A stretch of 64,000 nt of DNA from Ascaris suum (Eukaryota > Nematoda > Chromadorea > Rhabditida > Ascarididae), in contig CM024187.1 of the NCBI GenBank assembly GCA_013433145.1, forward strand, positions 1 to 64,000. Direction: 5' to 3'. Both the position numbers and the translations under genes were made by a program. A model generated the notes under the pieces. It searched no databases. It had not been told where the DNA came from and saw only the letters and a program-made list of their open reading frames with translations. Every line of letters starts with the position of its first letter. Within the stretch, counting starts at the first letter, position 1. Positions 39,662 through 52,483 of this stretch are shown one piece after another.

Positions 39662-42600
39662 GAGGCCAAGTGTAAGCTTAAGCCTAAGACCTAAGCTTAA
39701 GGCCAAATCCAGCCCTAAGCCTAAGCTTACGGCCAAATCTAGGCCCAAGCCCAAGACCAGGGATAAGCCTCTGGCCAAATATAGCGCCAAGAATAAGCCT
39801 GATCCTAAGGCCAAATTCAAGCCTTAAGCCAAATCTAAGCTTTACGCCAAGTCCATTCCTAAGCGTAAGTTCAACGCCAAAAATAAGCCCAAGATTAAGG
39901 CGAAATCGAGGCCTAAACATAAGGCCAAGAATAGGGCTAACGCCAAATATAGGTCTAAACCCAAGGTGAAGAATACCCACTGATCCTAAGGCCAAATTTA
40001 ACATTAAGCCTGAGGCCAGACCTGAGCTTGAGGCCAAATCTATGCCTAAACTTAAGGCCAAGAATAAGGCTAAGGCCAGATTCAGGATTAAGCCTAACGC
40101 CAAGAATAATCCCGATTCTAAGGCCAAATTTAAGCCTAAGCTAAATCTTGGCCTAAGCCTATGGCCAAGAATAAGCCTGATCCTACGGCCAAGTTTAAGC
40201 TTAAGCCTAAGGCCGAGGATTAGGGCTAAAGCCAAATATAGGCCTAAGCTTAAAGCCAAGAATAAGGTTAAGGCCAAATCCAGGCCTAAACTCAAGGCCA
40301 AAAATTAGGCTAAGGCCAAACACAAGCATAAACTTAAGGCCAAGAATAACGCTAAGGCCAAATCCAGGCCTAAACTCAAGGTCAAGAATAATCCCAAGGC
40401 CAGATCTAGGCCTAGACTTAAGGCCAAGAATAAGCCTATGGCCAAATCTGAAGCAAGAATAAGCCTGATCCTAAGTCCAAATCTAGGTTTAAACTTAAGG
40501 CCAATAATAAGGCTGAGGCCAAATCCAGCCTAAACTTAAAGCCAACAATAATGCTAAGGCCAGATCTGGGCCTAACTTAAGGCCAATATAATGCTAAGGC
40601 CAGATCTAGGCCTAAGCCTAAGGCCAAATCTGGGCTCAAGCCTACGGCCAACAATAATCCTGATTCTAAGGCGAAATCTAGGCTTAAACTTAAGGCCAAG
40701 AATAAGGCTAAGGCCGAGATTCAGCAAAACTAACGCCAAGAATAATCCCGATTCTAAGGCCAAAATTAAGCCTAAGCTAAATCTTGGCCTAAGCCTAAGG
40801 CCAAGAATAAGCCTGATCCTAAGGCCAATTTAAGCTTAACCTAAGCCGAGATTAGGGCTAAAGGCCAAATATAGCCTAAGCTTAAAGCCAAGAATATGGT
40901 TAAGGCCAAATCCAGGCCTAAACTCAAGGCCAAAAATCAGGCTAAGGCCAAACACAAGCATAACTTAAGGCCAAGAAAACGCTAAGGCCAAATCCAGGCC
41001 TAAACTCAAGGTCAAGAATAATCCCAAGGCCAGATCTAGGCCTCCTAAGGCCAAATCTAGGCTCAAGCCTACGGCCAACAATAATCCTGATTCTAAGGCG
41101 AAATCTAGGCTTAAACTTAAGGCCAAGAATTAGGCTAAGGCCGAACATAAGCATAAACTTAAGGCCAAGAATAATGCTAAGGCCAATCTGGCCTAAACTT
41201 AAGGCCAAGAATAATGCTAAGGCCAGATCTGGGCCTAAACTTAAGGCCAAGAATAATGCTAAGGCCAGATCTAGGCCTAAGCCTAAGGCCATCAATTAGG
41301 CTAAGGCCAGATCTAGCCTAAGCCTAAGGCCAAATCTAGGCTCAAGCCTACGGCCAACAATAATCCTGATTCTAAGGCGAAATCTAGGCTTAAACTTAAG
41401 GCCAAGAATCAGGCTAAGGCCGAACATAAGCATAAACTTAAGGCCAAGAATAAGCTAAGGGCCAGATCTGGGCCTAAACTTAAGGCCAAGAATAATGCTA
41501 AGGCCAGATCTGGGCCTAAACTTAAGGCCAAGAATAATGCTAAGGCCAGATCTAGGCCTAAGCCTAAGGCCATCATTAGGCTAAGGCCACATCTAGGCCT
41601 AAGCCTAAGGCCAAATCTAGGCTCAAGCCTACGGCCAACAATAATCCTGATTCTAAGGCGAAATCTAGGCTTAAACTTAAGGCCAAGAATTAGGCTAAGG
41701 CCGAACATAAGCATAAACTTAAGGCCAAGAATAATGCTAAGGCCAGATCTGGGCCTAAACTTAAGGCCAAGAATAATGCTAAGGCCAGATCTAAGCCTAA
41801 GCCTAAGGCCAAATCCAGGCTCAAGCCTACGGCCAACAATAATCCTGATTCTAAGGCGAAATCTAGGCTTAAACTTAAGGCCAAGAATTAGCTAAGGCCG
41901 AACATAAGCATAAACTTAAGGCCAAGAATAATGCTAAGGCCAGATCTGGGCCTAAACTTAAGGCCAAGAATAATGCTAAGGCCAGATCTAAGCCTAAGCC
42001 TAAGGCCAAATCCAGGCTCAAGCCTACGGCCAACAATAATCCTGATTCTAAGGCGAAATCTAGGCTTAAACTTAAGGCCAAGAATTAGGCTAAGGCCGAA
42101 CATAAGCATAAACTTAAGGCCAAGAATAATGCTAAGGCCAGATCTGGGCCTAAACTTAAGGCCAAGAATAATGCTAGGCCAGATCTAGGCCTAAGCCTAG
42201 GCCATCAATTAGCTAAGGCCAGATCTAGGCCTAAGCCTAAGGCCAAATCTAGGCTCAAGCCTACGGCCAACAATAATCCTAATTCTAAGGCGAAATCTAG
42301 CTTAAACTTAAGGCCAAGAATTAGGCTAAGGCCGAACATAAGCCATAAACTTAAGGCCAAGAATAATGCTAAGGCCAATCTGGGCCTAAACTTAAGGCCA
42401 AGAATAATGCTAAGGCCAGATCTAAGCCTAAGCCTAAGGCCAAATCCAGGCTCAAGCCTACGGCCAACAATAATCCTGATTCTAAGGCGAAATCTAGGCT
42501 TAAACTTAAGGCCAAGATTAGGCTAAGCCGAACATAAGCATAAACTTAAGCCAAGAATAATGCTAAGGCCAGATCTGGGCCTAAACTTAAGGCCAAGAAT

Positions 42601-45600
42601 AATGCTAAGGCCAGATCTAGGCCTAAGCCTAAGGCCATCAATTAGGCTAAGGCCAGATCTAGGCCTAAGCCTAAGGCCAAATCCAGGCTCAAGCCTACGG
42701 CCAACAATAATCCTGATTCTAAGGCGAAATCTAGGCTTAAACTTAAGGCCAAGAATTAGGCTAAGGCCGAACATAAGCATAAACTTAAGGCAAGAATAAT
42801 GCTAAGGCCAGATCTGGGCCTAAACTTAAGGCCAAGAATAATGCTAAGGCCAGATCTAGGCCTAAGCCTAAGGCCATCAATTAGGCTAAGGCCAGATCTA
42901 GCCTAACCTAAGGCCAAATCCAAGCTCAGCCTACGGCCAACATAATCCTGATTCTAAGGCGAAATCTAGGCTTAAACTTAAGGCCAAGAATTAGGCTAAG
43001 GCCGAACATAAGCATAAACTTAAGGCCAAGAATAATGCTAAGGCCAGATCTGGGCCTAAACTTAAGGCCAAGAATAATGCTAAGGCCAGATCTAGGCCTA
43101 AGCCTAAGGCCATCAATTAGGCTAAGGCCAGATCTAGGCCTAAGCCTAAGGCCAAATCTAGGCTCAAGCCTACGGCCAACAATAATCCTGATTCTAAGGC
43201 GAAATCTAGGCTTAAACTTAAGGCCAAGAATTAGGCTAAGGCCGAACATAAGCATAAACTTAAGGCAAGAATAATGCTAAGGCCAGATCTGGGCCTAAAC
43301 TTAAGGCCAAGAATAATGCTAAGGCCAGATCTAAGCCTAAGCCTAAGGCCAAATCCAGGCTCAAGCCTACGGCCAACAAAAATCTGATTCTAAGGCGAAA
43401 TCTAGCTTAACTTAAGGCCAAGAATTAGGCTAAGGCCGAACATAAGCATAAACTTAAGGCCAAGAATAATGCTAAGGCCAGATCTGGCCTAAACTTAAGG
43501 CCAAGAATAATGCTAAGGCCAGATCTAGGCCTAAGCCTAAGGCCATCAATTAGGCTAAGGCCAGATCTAGGCCTAAGCCTAGGCCAAATCCAGGCTCAAG
43601 CCTACGGCCAACAATAATCCTGATTCTAAGGCGAAATCTAGGCTTAAACTTAAGGCCAAGAATTAGGCTAAGGCCGAACATAAGCATAAACTTAAGGCCA
43701 AGAATAATGCTAAGGCCAGATCTGGGCCTAAACTTAAGGCCAAGAATAATGCTAAGGCCAGATCTAGGCCTAAGCCTAAGGCCATCAATTAGGCTAAGGC
43801 CAGATCTAGGCCTAAGCCTAAGGCCAAATCCAAGCTCAAGCCTACGGCCAACAATAATCCTGATTCTAAGGCGAAATCTAGGCTTAAACTTAAGGCCAAG
43901 AATTAGGATAAGGCCGAACATAAGCATAAACTTAAGGCCAAGAATAATGCTAAGGCCAGATCTGGGCCTAAACTTAAGCCAAGAATAATGCTAAGGCCAG
44001 ATCTAGGCCTAAGCCTAAGGCCATCAATTAGGCTAAGCCGAGATCTAGGCCTAGCCTAAGGCCAAATCTAGGCTCAAGCCTACGGCCAACAATAATCCTG
44101 ATTCTAAGGCGAAATCTAGGCCTAAACTTAAGGCCAAGAATTAGGCTAAGGCCGAACATAAGCATAAACTTAAGGCCAAGAATAATGCTAAGGCCAGATC
44201 TGGGCCTAAACTTAAGCCAAGAATAATGCTAAGGCCAGATCTAAGCCTAAGCCTAAGGCCAAATCCAGGCTCAAGCCTACGGCCAACAATAATCCTGATT
44301 CTAAGGCGAAATCTAGGCTTAAACTAAGGCCAAGAATTAGGCTAAGGCCGAACATAAGCATAAACTTAAGGCCAAGAATAATGCTAAGGCCAGATCTGGG
44401 CCTAAACTTAAGGCCAAGAATAAGCTAAGGCCAGATCTAAGCCTAAGCCTAAGGCCAAATCCAGGCTCAAGCCTACGGCCAACAATAATCCTGATTCTAA
44501 GGCGAAATCTAGGCTTAAACTTAAGGCCAAGAATTAGGCTAAGGCCGAACATAAGCATAAACTTAAGGCCAAGAATAATGCTAAGGCCAGATCTAGGCCT
44601 AAGCCTAAGGCCAAATCCAGCTCATGCCTACGGCCAACAATAATCCTGATTCTAAGGCGAAATCTAGGCTTAAACTTAAGGCCAAGAATTAGATAAGGCC
44701 GAACAAAGCATAACTTAAGGCCAAGAATAATGCTAAGGCCAGATCTGGGCCTAAACTTAAGGCCAAGAATAATGCTAAGGCCAGATCTAGCCTAAGCCTA
44801 AGGCCATCAATAAGGCTAAGGCCAGATCTAGGCCTAAGCCTAAGGCCAAATCTAGGCTCAAGCCTACGGCCAACAATAATCCTGATTCTAAGGCGAAATC
44901 TAGGCTTAAACTTAAGGCCAAGAATTAGGCTAAGGCCGAAAATAAGCATAAACTTAAGGCCAAGAATAATGCTAAGGCCAGATCTGGGCTAAACTTAAGG
45001 CCAAGAATAATGCTAAGGCCAGATCTAAGCCTAAGCCTAAGGCCAAATCCAGGCTCAAGCCTACGGCCAACAATAATCCTGATTCTAAGGCGAAATCTAG
45101 GCTTAAACTTAAGGCCAAGAATTAGGCTAAGGCCGAACATAAGCATAAACTTAAGGCCAAGAATAATGCTAAGGCCAGATCTGGGCCTAAACTTAAGGCC
45201 AAGAATAATGCTAAGGCCAGATCTAAGGCCTAGGCCTAAGGCCAAATCCAGGCTCAAGCCTACGCCAACAATAATCCTGATTCTAAGGCGAAATCTAGGC
45301 TTAAACTTAAGGCCAAGAATTAGGCTAAGGCCGAACATAAGCATAAACTTAAGGCCAAGAATAATGCTAAGGCCAGATCTAGGCCTAAGCCTAAGGCCAT
45401 CAATAATGCTAAGGCCAGATCTAGGCCTAAGCCTAAGGCCAAATCCAGGCTCAAGCCTACGGCCAACAATAATCCTGATTCTAAGGCGAAATCTAGGCTT
45501 AAACTTAAGGCCAAGAATTAGGATAAGGCCGAACATAAGCATAAACTTAAGGCCAAGAATAATGCTAAGGCCAGATCTGGGCCTAAACTTAAGGCCAAGA

Positions 45601-48208
45601 ATAATGCTAAGGCCAGATCTAGGCCTAAGCCTAAGGCCATCAATTAGGCTAAGGCCAGATCTAGGCCTAAGCCTAAGGCCAAATCTAGGCTCAAGCCTAC
45701 GGCCAACAATAATCCTGATTCTAAGGCGAAATCTAGGCTTAAACTTAAGGCCAAGAATAGGCTAAGGCCAATCATAACTAAACTTAACGCCAAGAATAAT
45801 CCCGATCTAAGCCAAAGCCAAGCTAAATCTTGGCCTAAACCTAAGGCCAAGAATAATGCCTATCCTAGGCCAAGATTAAGCTTAAGCCTAAGGCCAAGGA
45901 TTGGGCTAAAGCCAAATATAGGCCTAAGCTTAAAGCCAAGAATAAGGCTAAGGCCAAATCCGGGCCTAAACTTAAGGCCAAAAATCAGGCTAAGCCAAAC
46001 ACAAGCATAAACTTAAGGCCAAGAATAACGCTAAGGCCAAATCTCAGGCCTAAACTCAAGGCCAAGAATATGCCAAGGCAGATCTAGGCCTAACTTAAGG
46101 CCAAAGAATAAGCCTATGGCCAAATCTGAAGCAAGAATAACCTGATCCTAAGGCCAAAATCTAGGTTTAAACTTAAGGCCAAGAATATGCTAAGGCCAGA
46201 TCAGGCCTAAACTAAGGCCAAATCTAGGCTCAAGCCTACGGCCAACAATAATCCTGATTCCAAGGCGAAATCTAGGCTTAAACTTAAGGCCAAGAATAGC
46301 TAAGGCCGAACATAAGCATAAACTTAAGGCCAAGAATAATGCTAAGGCCAGATCTAGGCCTAAGCCTAAGCCAAATCCAGGCTCAAGCCTACGGCCAACA
46401 ATAATCCTGATTCTAAGGCGAAATCTAGCTAGCTAAGGCTTAAACTTAAGGCCAAGAATTAGGATAAGGCCGAACATAAGCATAAACTTAAGGCCAAGAA
46501 TAATGCTAAGGCCAGATCTGGGCCTAAACTTAAGGCCAAGAATAATGCTAAGGCCAGATCTAGGCCTAAGCCTAAGGCCATCAATTAGCTAAGGCCAGAT
46601 CTAGGCCTAAGCCTAAGGCCAAATCTAGGCTCAAGCCTACGGCCAACAATAATCCTGATTCTAAGGCGAAATCTAGGCTAAACTTAAGGCCAAGAATAAG
46701 GCTAAGGCCAGAAATAAGGACTAAGCTTAACGCCAAGAATAATCCCGATTCTAAGGCCAAATCTAAGCCTAAGCTAAATCATGGCCTAAGCCAAAGGCCA
46801 AAATAAGCCTGATCCTAGGCCAATTAAGCTTAACCTAAGGCCGAGGATTAGGGCTAAAGCCAAATATAGGCCTAAGCTTAAGCCAAGAATAAGGTAAGGC
46901 CAATCTGGCCTAAACTTAAGGCCAAAAATCAGCTAGGCCAAACACAAGCATAAACTTAAGGCCAAGAATAATGCTAAGGCCAAATCCAGCCTAAACTTAA
47001 GGCCAAGAATAATGCTAAGGCCAATCTGGCCAAAACTTAAGGCCAGAATAATGCTAAGGCCAGATCTAGGCCTAAGCCTAAGGCCATCAATTAGGCTAAG
47101 GCCAGATCTAGGCCTAAGCCTAAGGCCAAATCTAGGCTCAAGCCTACGGCAACAATAATCCTGATTCTAAGGCGAAATCTAGCTTAAACTTAAGGCCAAG
47201 AATAAGGCTAAGGCCAGATACAGGACTAAGCCTAACGCCAAGAATAATCCCGATCTAAGCCAAATTTAAGCCTAAGAAGCTAAATCTTGGCCTAAGCCTA
47301 AGGCCAAGAATAACCTGATCCTACGGCCAAGTTAAGCTTAAGCCTAAGGCCAAGGATTAGGCTAAAGCCAAATATAGGCTAAGCTTAAAGCCAAATAAGG
47401 TTAAGCCAAATCCGGGCCTAAACTCAAGGCCAAAAATCAGGCTAAGGCCAAACTCAAGCATAAACTTAAGGCCAAGAATAACGCTAAGGCCAAATCCAGG
47501 CCTAAACTCAAGGCCAAGAATAATGCCAAGGCCAGATCTAGGCCTAAACTTAAGGCCAAGAATAAGCCTAAGGCCAAATCTAAGCAAGAATAAGCCTGAT
47601 CCTAAGTCCAAATCTAGGTTTAAACTTAAGGCCAAGAATAATGCTAAGGCCAGATCTGGGCCTAAACTTAAGGCCAAATCTAGGCTCAAGCCTACGGCCA
47701 ACAATAATCCTGATTCCAAGGCGAAATCTAGGCTTAAACTTAAGGCCAAGAATTAGGCTAAGGCCGAACATAAGCATAAACTTAAGGCCAAGAATAATGC
47801 TAAGGCCAGATCTGGGCCTAAACTTAAGGCCAAGAATAATGCTAAGGCCAGATCTAGGCCTAAGCCTAAGGCCAAATCTAGGCTCAAGCCTACGGCCAAC
47901 AATAATCCTGGTTCTAAGGCGAAATCTAGGCCTGAGCCTAAGGCCAGGAAGTAGGCTAAGGCCAAATCTAGGCCTAAGCCCAAGGCCGGAAATTAGGCTG
48001 AGGCGAAATATAGGTTTAATTTTAAAGCCAAGAATGAGGCTAGGGCCAAATTCAGGCCTACGCCTGTGGCCAAGAATAAGCCTATGGCTAAATCTAAAGC
48101 CAAGAGTAAGCCTGATCCTAAGGCCAGATCTAGAACTAAAGTTAAGGCCAAAAATTGGCTAAGGCCAAACATAAGCATAAACTTAAGGCCAAGAATAACG
48201 CTAAGCAG
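39662..48208 (+). repeat. Telomere-like higher-order satellite array, left arm (about 8.5 kb, GCCTAA polarity)
   Basis: The array consists of subunits that start with GGCC and end with TAA, of 24 bp or 18 bp, that is 4 or 3 hexamers. Many read as variants of GCCTAA, for example ggcctaagcctaaggcc with two perfect copies. Subunits are arranged in higher-order units of about 198 or 240 bp that differ by an 18+24-bp pair (42,912 to 43,150 is about 240; 43,150 to 43,347 is about 198). The middle, about 41.0-45.8 kb, is homogeneous; both flanks are divergent. Because every unit is a multiple of three, long spurious open frames appear on both strands. Frequent single-base dropouts (gcc, aggcaag) look like consensus errors. 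The array follows SSRP1 exon 39,511-39,602 and ends at the exon starting at 48,209. Confidence 0.97.
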
Positions 48209-48374
48209 GCATCTTGATTTGGAAAAAAAGACAGTTCTGAAAATCGCCAATTTGTGTTACTGCTCAAAGCAGATTCGTATTTGTGAGCGGAAACATCGGA
48301 TTTTACAGGGTCGAATAGCTCCACATCCGGAACAAAGCGGGCTTATACAGGCGGAGTTCGTGCACAAATGGCGA
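48209..48374 (+). CDS. Unrecognised exon touching the satellite edge (left copy)
   Basis: The exon starts right after an AG supplied by the last satellite unit (gctaagcag) and ends at a strong donor (TGGCGA|gtaagc). The frame gives 55 residues with a conserved-looking core: KIANLCYCSKQIRICERKHR, then APHPEQSGLIQAEFVHKWR. It contains two cysteines and many basic residues. The identical-length copy is at 57,371-57,536 on the minus strand. I do not recognise the family. It does not match the expected next part of SSRP1, so the satellite separates unrelated coding pieces. Confidence 0.5.
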
Positions 48375-50515
48375 GTAAGCAGTTTCAGTTCAGTGCGCAA
48401 TGCTTTTACATGAGTCGTTTTGCTCATTTGTATCGTTTTTTTTTCTCTTGGTATAACCAGTGGTGGGGCGTATGTTTTTAAATTTTGATTCTACGGCTTT
48501 TTCTTCTCTGATCGCCTGTTCTTTTTTTTATTTTCTATGCATGTTTTTTAAAAACTTTGAAGTCGCACCCGTTCTTTTACTTCTCTTAGCCTGATCGTTC
48601 GGTTGGATTCGATCTATGATTCCTGACATGATACGAGACATAATGTGTGCAAGTAACGTGAGAGGCTGTGTCAGCCTGTCTGTTGACGGCTTTTCTCTTT
48701 TAAGAGATAGGTTCATTTTTACGCTTGAAATATTTTTATCATGGGGATTAGGAGAGGATGACGGAATCTGAAAACATGAACTTCTCATAGTAGTAGAGGT
48801 CTCTATTGCAAAAATCCTCTCGTTTTAATGGAGATTTTGCAAAGCGTTGTTTGAAGAAATATTATGTGATGCTGTATATGTAAAATTTTCTCATTTTTCT
48901 AGTTGTTCCTGTGATCACCTGTAAAGGTGAGTTGATATAAACGATGGGGTCTTTTTCGACGTTTAAATGAGAATGAAATATTCCCGTTGATTATAATTTA
49001 CATATAATTTTGTCATCTTGTGGGCCTGCGTACAGTCTACTCGCCTGGGAATCGTAAGCACTTTTAATGATTTTTAGTGAAAAAATTTCGCTTCTCAGGT
49101 TGTTAGCAATCATACCTGTTTGTATGTGCGTGGGTAGTGAATTTATTTTCAAAAGGTTGGGTGCTGCACGATTGTGACCGTGCTAGATGGGAGCCACATT
49201 GTCGAAAAATGAAATCAGAGTGGGAGGCAGCAACTCCGTAAATATTTGTCGAAGTGGAAGATATCGAAGAGGAGAAAAAAAAACCTTTTCGAAAACTCAT
49301 TAAACCATTTGATCACCGAAAGCAAGCAACCATCAAATCAATTGGCCGTAATTACTTCGAAAACACGGAGTATACCGTTAGGGGTACAAAAATATCACAG
49401 TTAAGATATCGGTAACACTGCAAATCTCAAAAATTGAATCCACATCACCAATTGTTCTCAAAATAAAAGGCGCAAATTTTATCCAAAAGTAGACGACTGT
49501 AAATCAACGGGATTTTACACCCAAGAAGGAGAAGCGGAACGCATTTATCGGTCATTTAACTATCTTCTTCAAAAGAGGAAATTTTTCGCACTTGAAAAGA
49601 GTAAAGCTTTTTATTATCCGAAGCACTTTTTCTTCCGCAAAGAACAGGCTTCATTTCATCCAAAAAAGAGAACGCCAGAAACAATCTTGGTGCCACCGAA
49701 ACACGCTTACAAGGTAAAACAGGATTTTTGCACCAGCCTGTACTAACTTTTTTCACAGCAGTCTTTCCAGTCTCCCAACGCTCTCCTGCCCCTCTTCTCA
49801 GTTGAAAGCTATCTTATGTCGAGTTTATCCTCTTTTGCGCAAATTTATAAGTTTTTCCTCATATTGCCTTGCTAGATTTGGCTTATATATGAGCCTCTGG
49901 AATTTTTAAAAGATATGCTAGCAGGCTGGTGAATACCTCCAGTTTCTGCTCCGCATTGTGCGCGAGAGGGATTAAGCCACGTAGCAGATGACGCTAAACA
50001 GAAGAAGGGCAAACGCCTCATGAAGAAAAGCAATCGCTTTTACTCCCCTCCCCCTCCCCCCAACGCTTGCAGCGAGTGAAGTGCTCAGCCCACATAAACT
50101 AATGGAGAAAGCATCTAAATAACTGCAGCTAGCCAAACTAGCCAACTATTCCCAAACACGCGTCGCTCGCACGTATAAAGATTGCGGATTCTTTTTTAAA
50201 GCTGTACGAATCCGCATGAACTCTGTTGTTCGGCCAATATCAGGATGTAGCTGACATTGCTGTGGTAAAAGATCGCGCAGGTAAACGACTACGACCACAA
50301 TCGTGCCTGACGTCTAATATCTATGCAACCGATTCTGCATGAATCAGCCCAACTGCAGGATATATATTATTGCGACATTTTCCAGAGTAGAGCAGTTTCC
50401 AGCCTGTTCATCAAGCATGGGAAATGTTCGGTGATGTATGCATTATAGGGATTTTTACCCCAAGAATCGTATTTGAGTGCCGCAAGAAAAAGGAAACGAA
50501 CACCGAAGCACCTAC
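48375..50515. other. Arm-internal sequence without a recognised gene (left)
   Basis: Unique palindrome-arm DNA. Minus-strand frames at 48,528-48,788 (lysine-rich) and 49,556-49,756 (ending SFQVRKISSFEEDS) are open here. The right-arm counterpart of the second is broken by an extra C near 56,034, so coding is doubtful. The missing C-terminal exons of the PDCD6-like gene should lie in this direction but were not found. Confidence 0.5.
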
Positions 50516-51059
<544 letters not shown>

Positions 51060-51689
51060 CTAAATAACAACACAATACACTAACTTAAAGAACAAACAAA
51101 CGGATAATGATCATCCGAAGATGTAGAAAGACAGAAAATTTTTGTGCATACGACTGGAGGAAACAACTAGATAAGCATGAATTGTTATGGCAATAAACGA
51201 GGTCACCTATCTCACGGACGTTCAATTCACCTTATTAGCTTCTGAAAACGGGAACACTACGTACATACGTGACATATGGTAGAAGTTGGTTTCAGATGCG
51301 TAAAATGCGCTATGTAAAGCAAAGATGGACCAACATGAGTCTGATTCTCATTCTAGCTGATGGTTGTGGGTACGACCGACGTCTTCCAGATGGTGCAAAA
51401 TCAAACAGTTTCCAAAACAGATACTCAAGAAGCCTTCAACAACCCTGAACGTAGTGGAAAATCGAAAAAAAAAACAATCGTAGATGCTTTTATATTATGA
51501 CATACAATGTTACTATCAGTACCATTAAGGAGGGTAAAGAGAAGCAAGACGGCTACTACGTTTCCATATGCTTCAAAATGACCAGCGTCAATGTTACAAC
51601 ACTAACAGAGGCGTCCCTTATCTTTAAAAAGCAAATAAATGATCATGACATCATAAATCGGACAAAAGCCTTTGCAAACATTGCTACAT

Positions 51690-52483
51690 AAGTCGAGCCT
51701 CTACAAATATCGCATTATTTCAACAGGATTTTGGCGTCAGTCCAACTAAGATGAGTCAACAATTTGATAGGTTCGCGTTTCGATAAAATGCAACGCTCCA
51801 ACAAATCGCAGAGACGGGCATGTTCGCATCGTTACCGCATGCGGGAAGTGAATAGATTGGAGTAGGAGATCGCTCTTAAAGAAGTATAACGAAAATACAT
51901 ATAACGAAAATAAGGTACTGCAAATCACTGGACACGGTTCGCTTAATCGTCATTTATGATACGAAGCCCTGTTGAGGTCTTTGTGAGACTACTGCAAACA
52001 TGGTTGCACCACATTTTTACGTGCACACCTACATCGCAAGCACGACTAGCGCCAAACAAAGGAACTATCATACTGGAAAAGTGATGGGGTTCACTTCCTT
52101 CTAGACGATATAATTTATGTCCATGCATATTCATATAAAAATTCCGCTTGTTGTCATCCGCTTATTGTTTAATTAACTCCAAATCATTTACTGTACACTA
52201 CATATTGTGATGATCGTCATTTATACCGACTGAATCATGTCTTCAAAATATTTCAAGAATATATATAACTATTGTGATCCTTCTACTGCTTCTTTAAGAG
52301 CGATCTCCTACTCCAATCTATTCACTTCCCGCATGCGGTAACGATGCGAACATGCCCGTCTCTGCGATTTGTTGGAGCGTTGCATTTTATCGAAACGCGA
52401 ACCTATCAAATTGTTGACTCATCTTAGTTGGACTGACGCCAAAATCCTGTTGAAATAATGCGATATTTGTAGAGGCTCGACTT
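51690..52483. mobile_element. 794-bp fold-back element with perfect 195-bp terminal inverted repeats
   Basis: Terminal repeats 51,690-51,884 and 52,289-52,483 are exact reverse complements over 195 bp (ends aagtcgagcctc / gaggctcgactt). The 404-bp interior has no transposase-like frame. Form and size fit a non-autonomous DNA transposon (MITE/fold-back). No target-site duplication is evident in the flanks (ctacat versus gtcgcg). Its left end coincides with the inner end of the left palindrome arm, and it is not present at the same place in the right arm. Alternatively it is a template-switching product formed with the palindrome. Confidence 0.75.

Noticed and set aside
39684..40301. 205-codon hydrophobic leucine-rich frame on the minus strand
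   Set aside because: Same satellite artefact: repeats of LALxLGL arise from the ggc/cta/agg words. Not a membrane protein.
41000..45800. Regularly spaced repeats suggesting a CRISPR array
   Set aside because: There are no unique spacers: the whole unit repeats, and the genome is eukaryotic. It is a tandem satellite.
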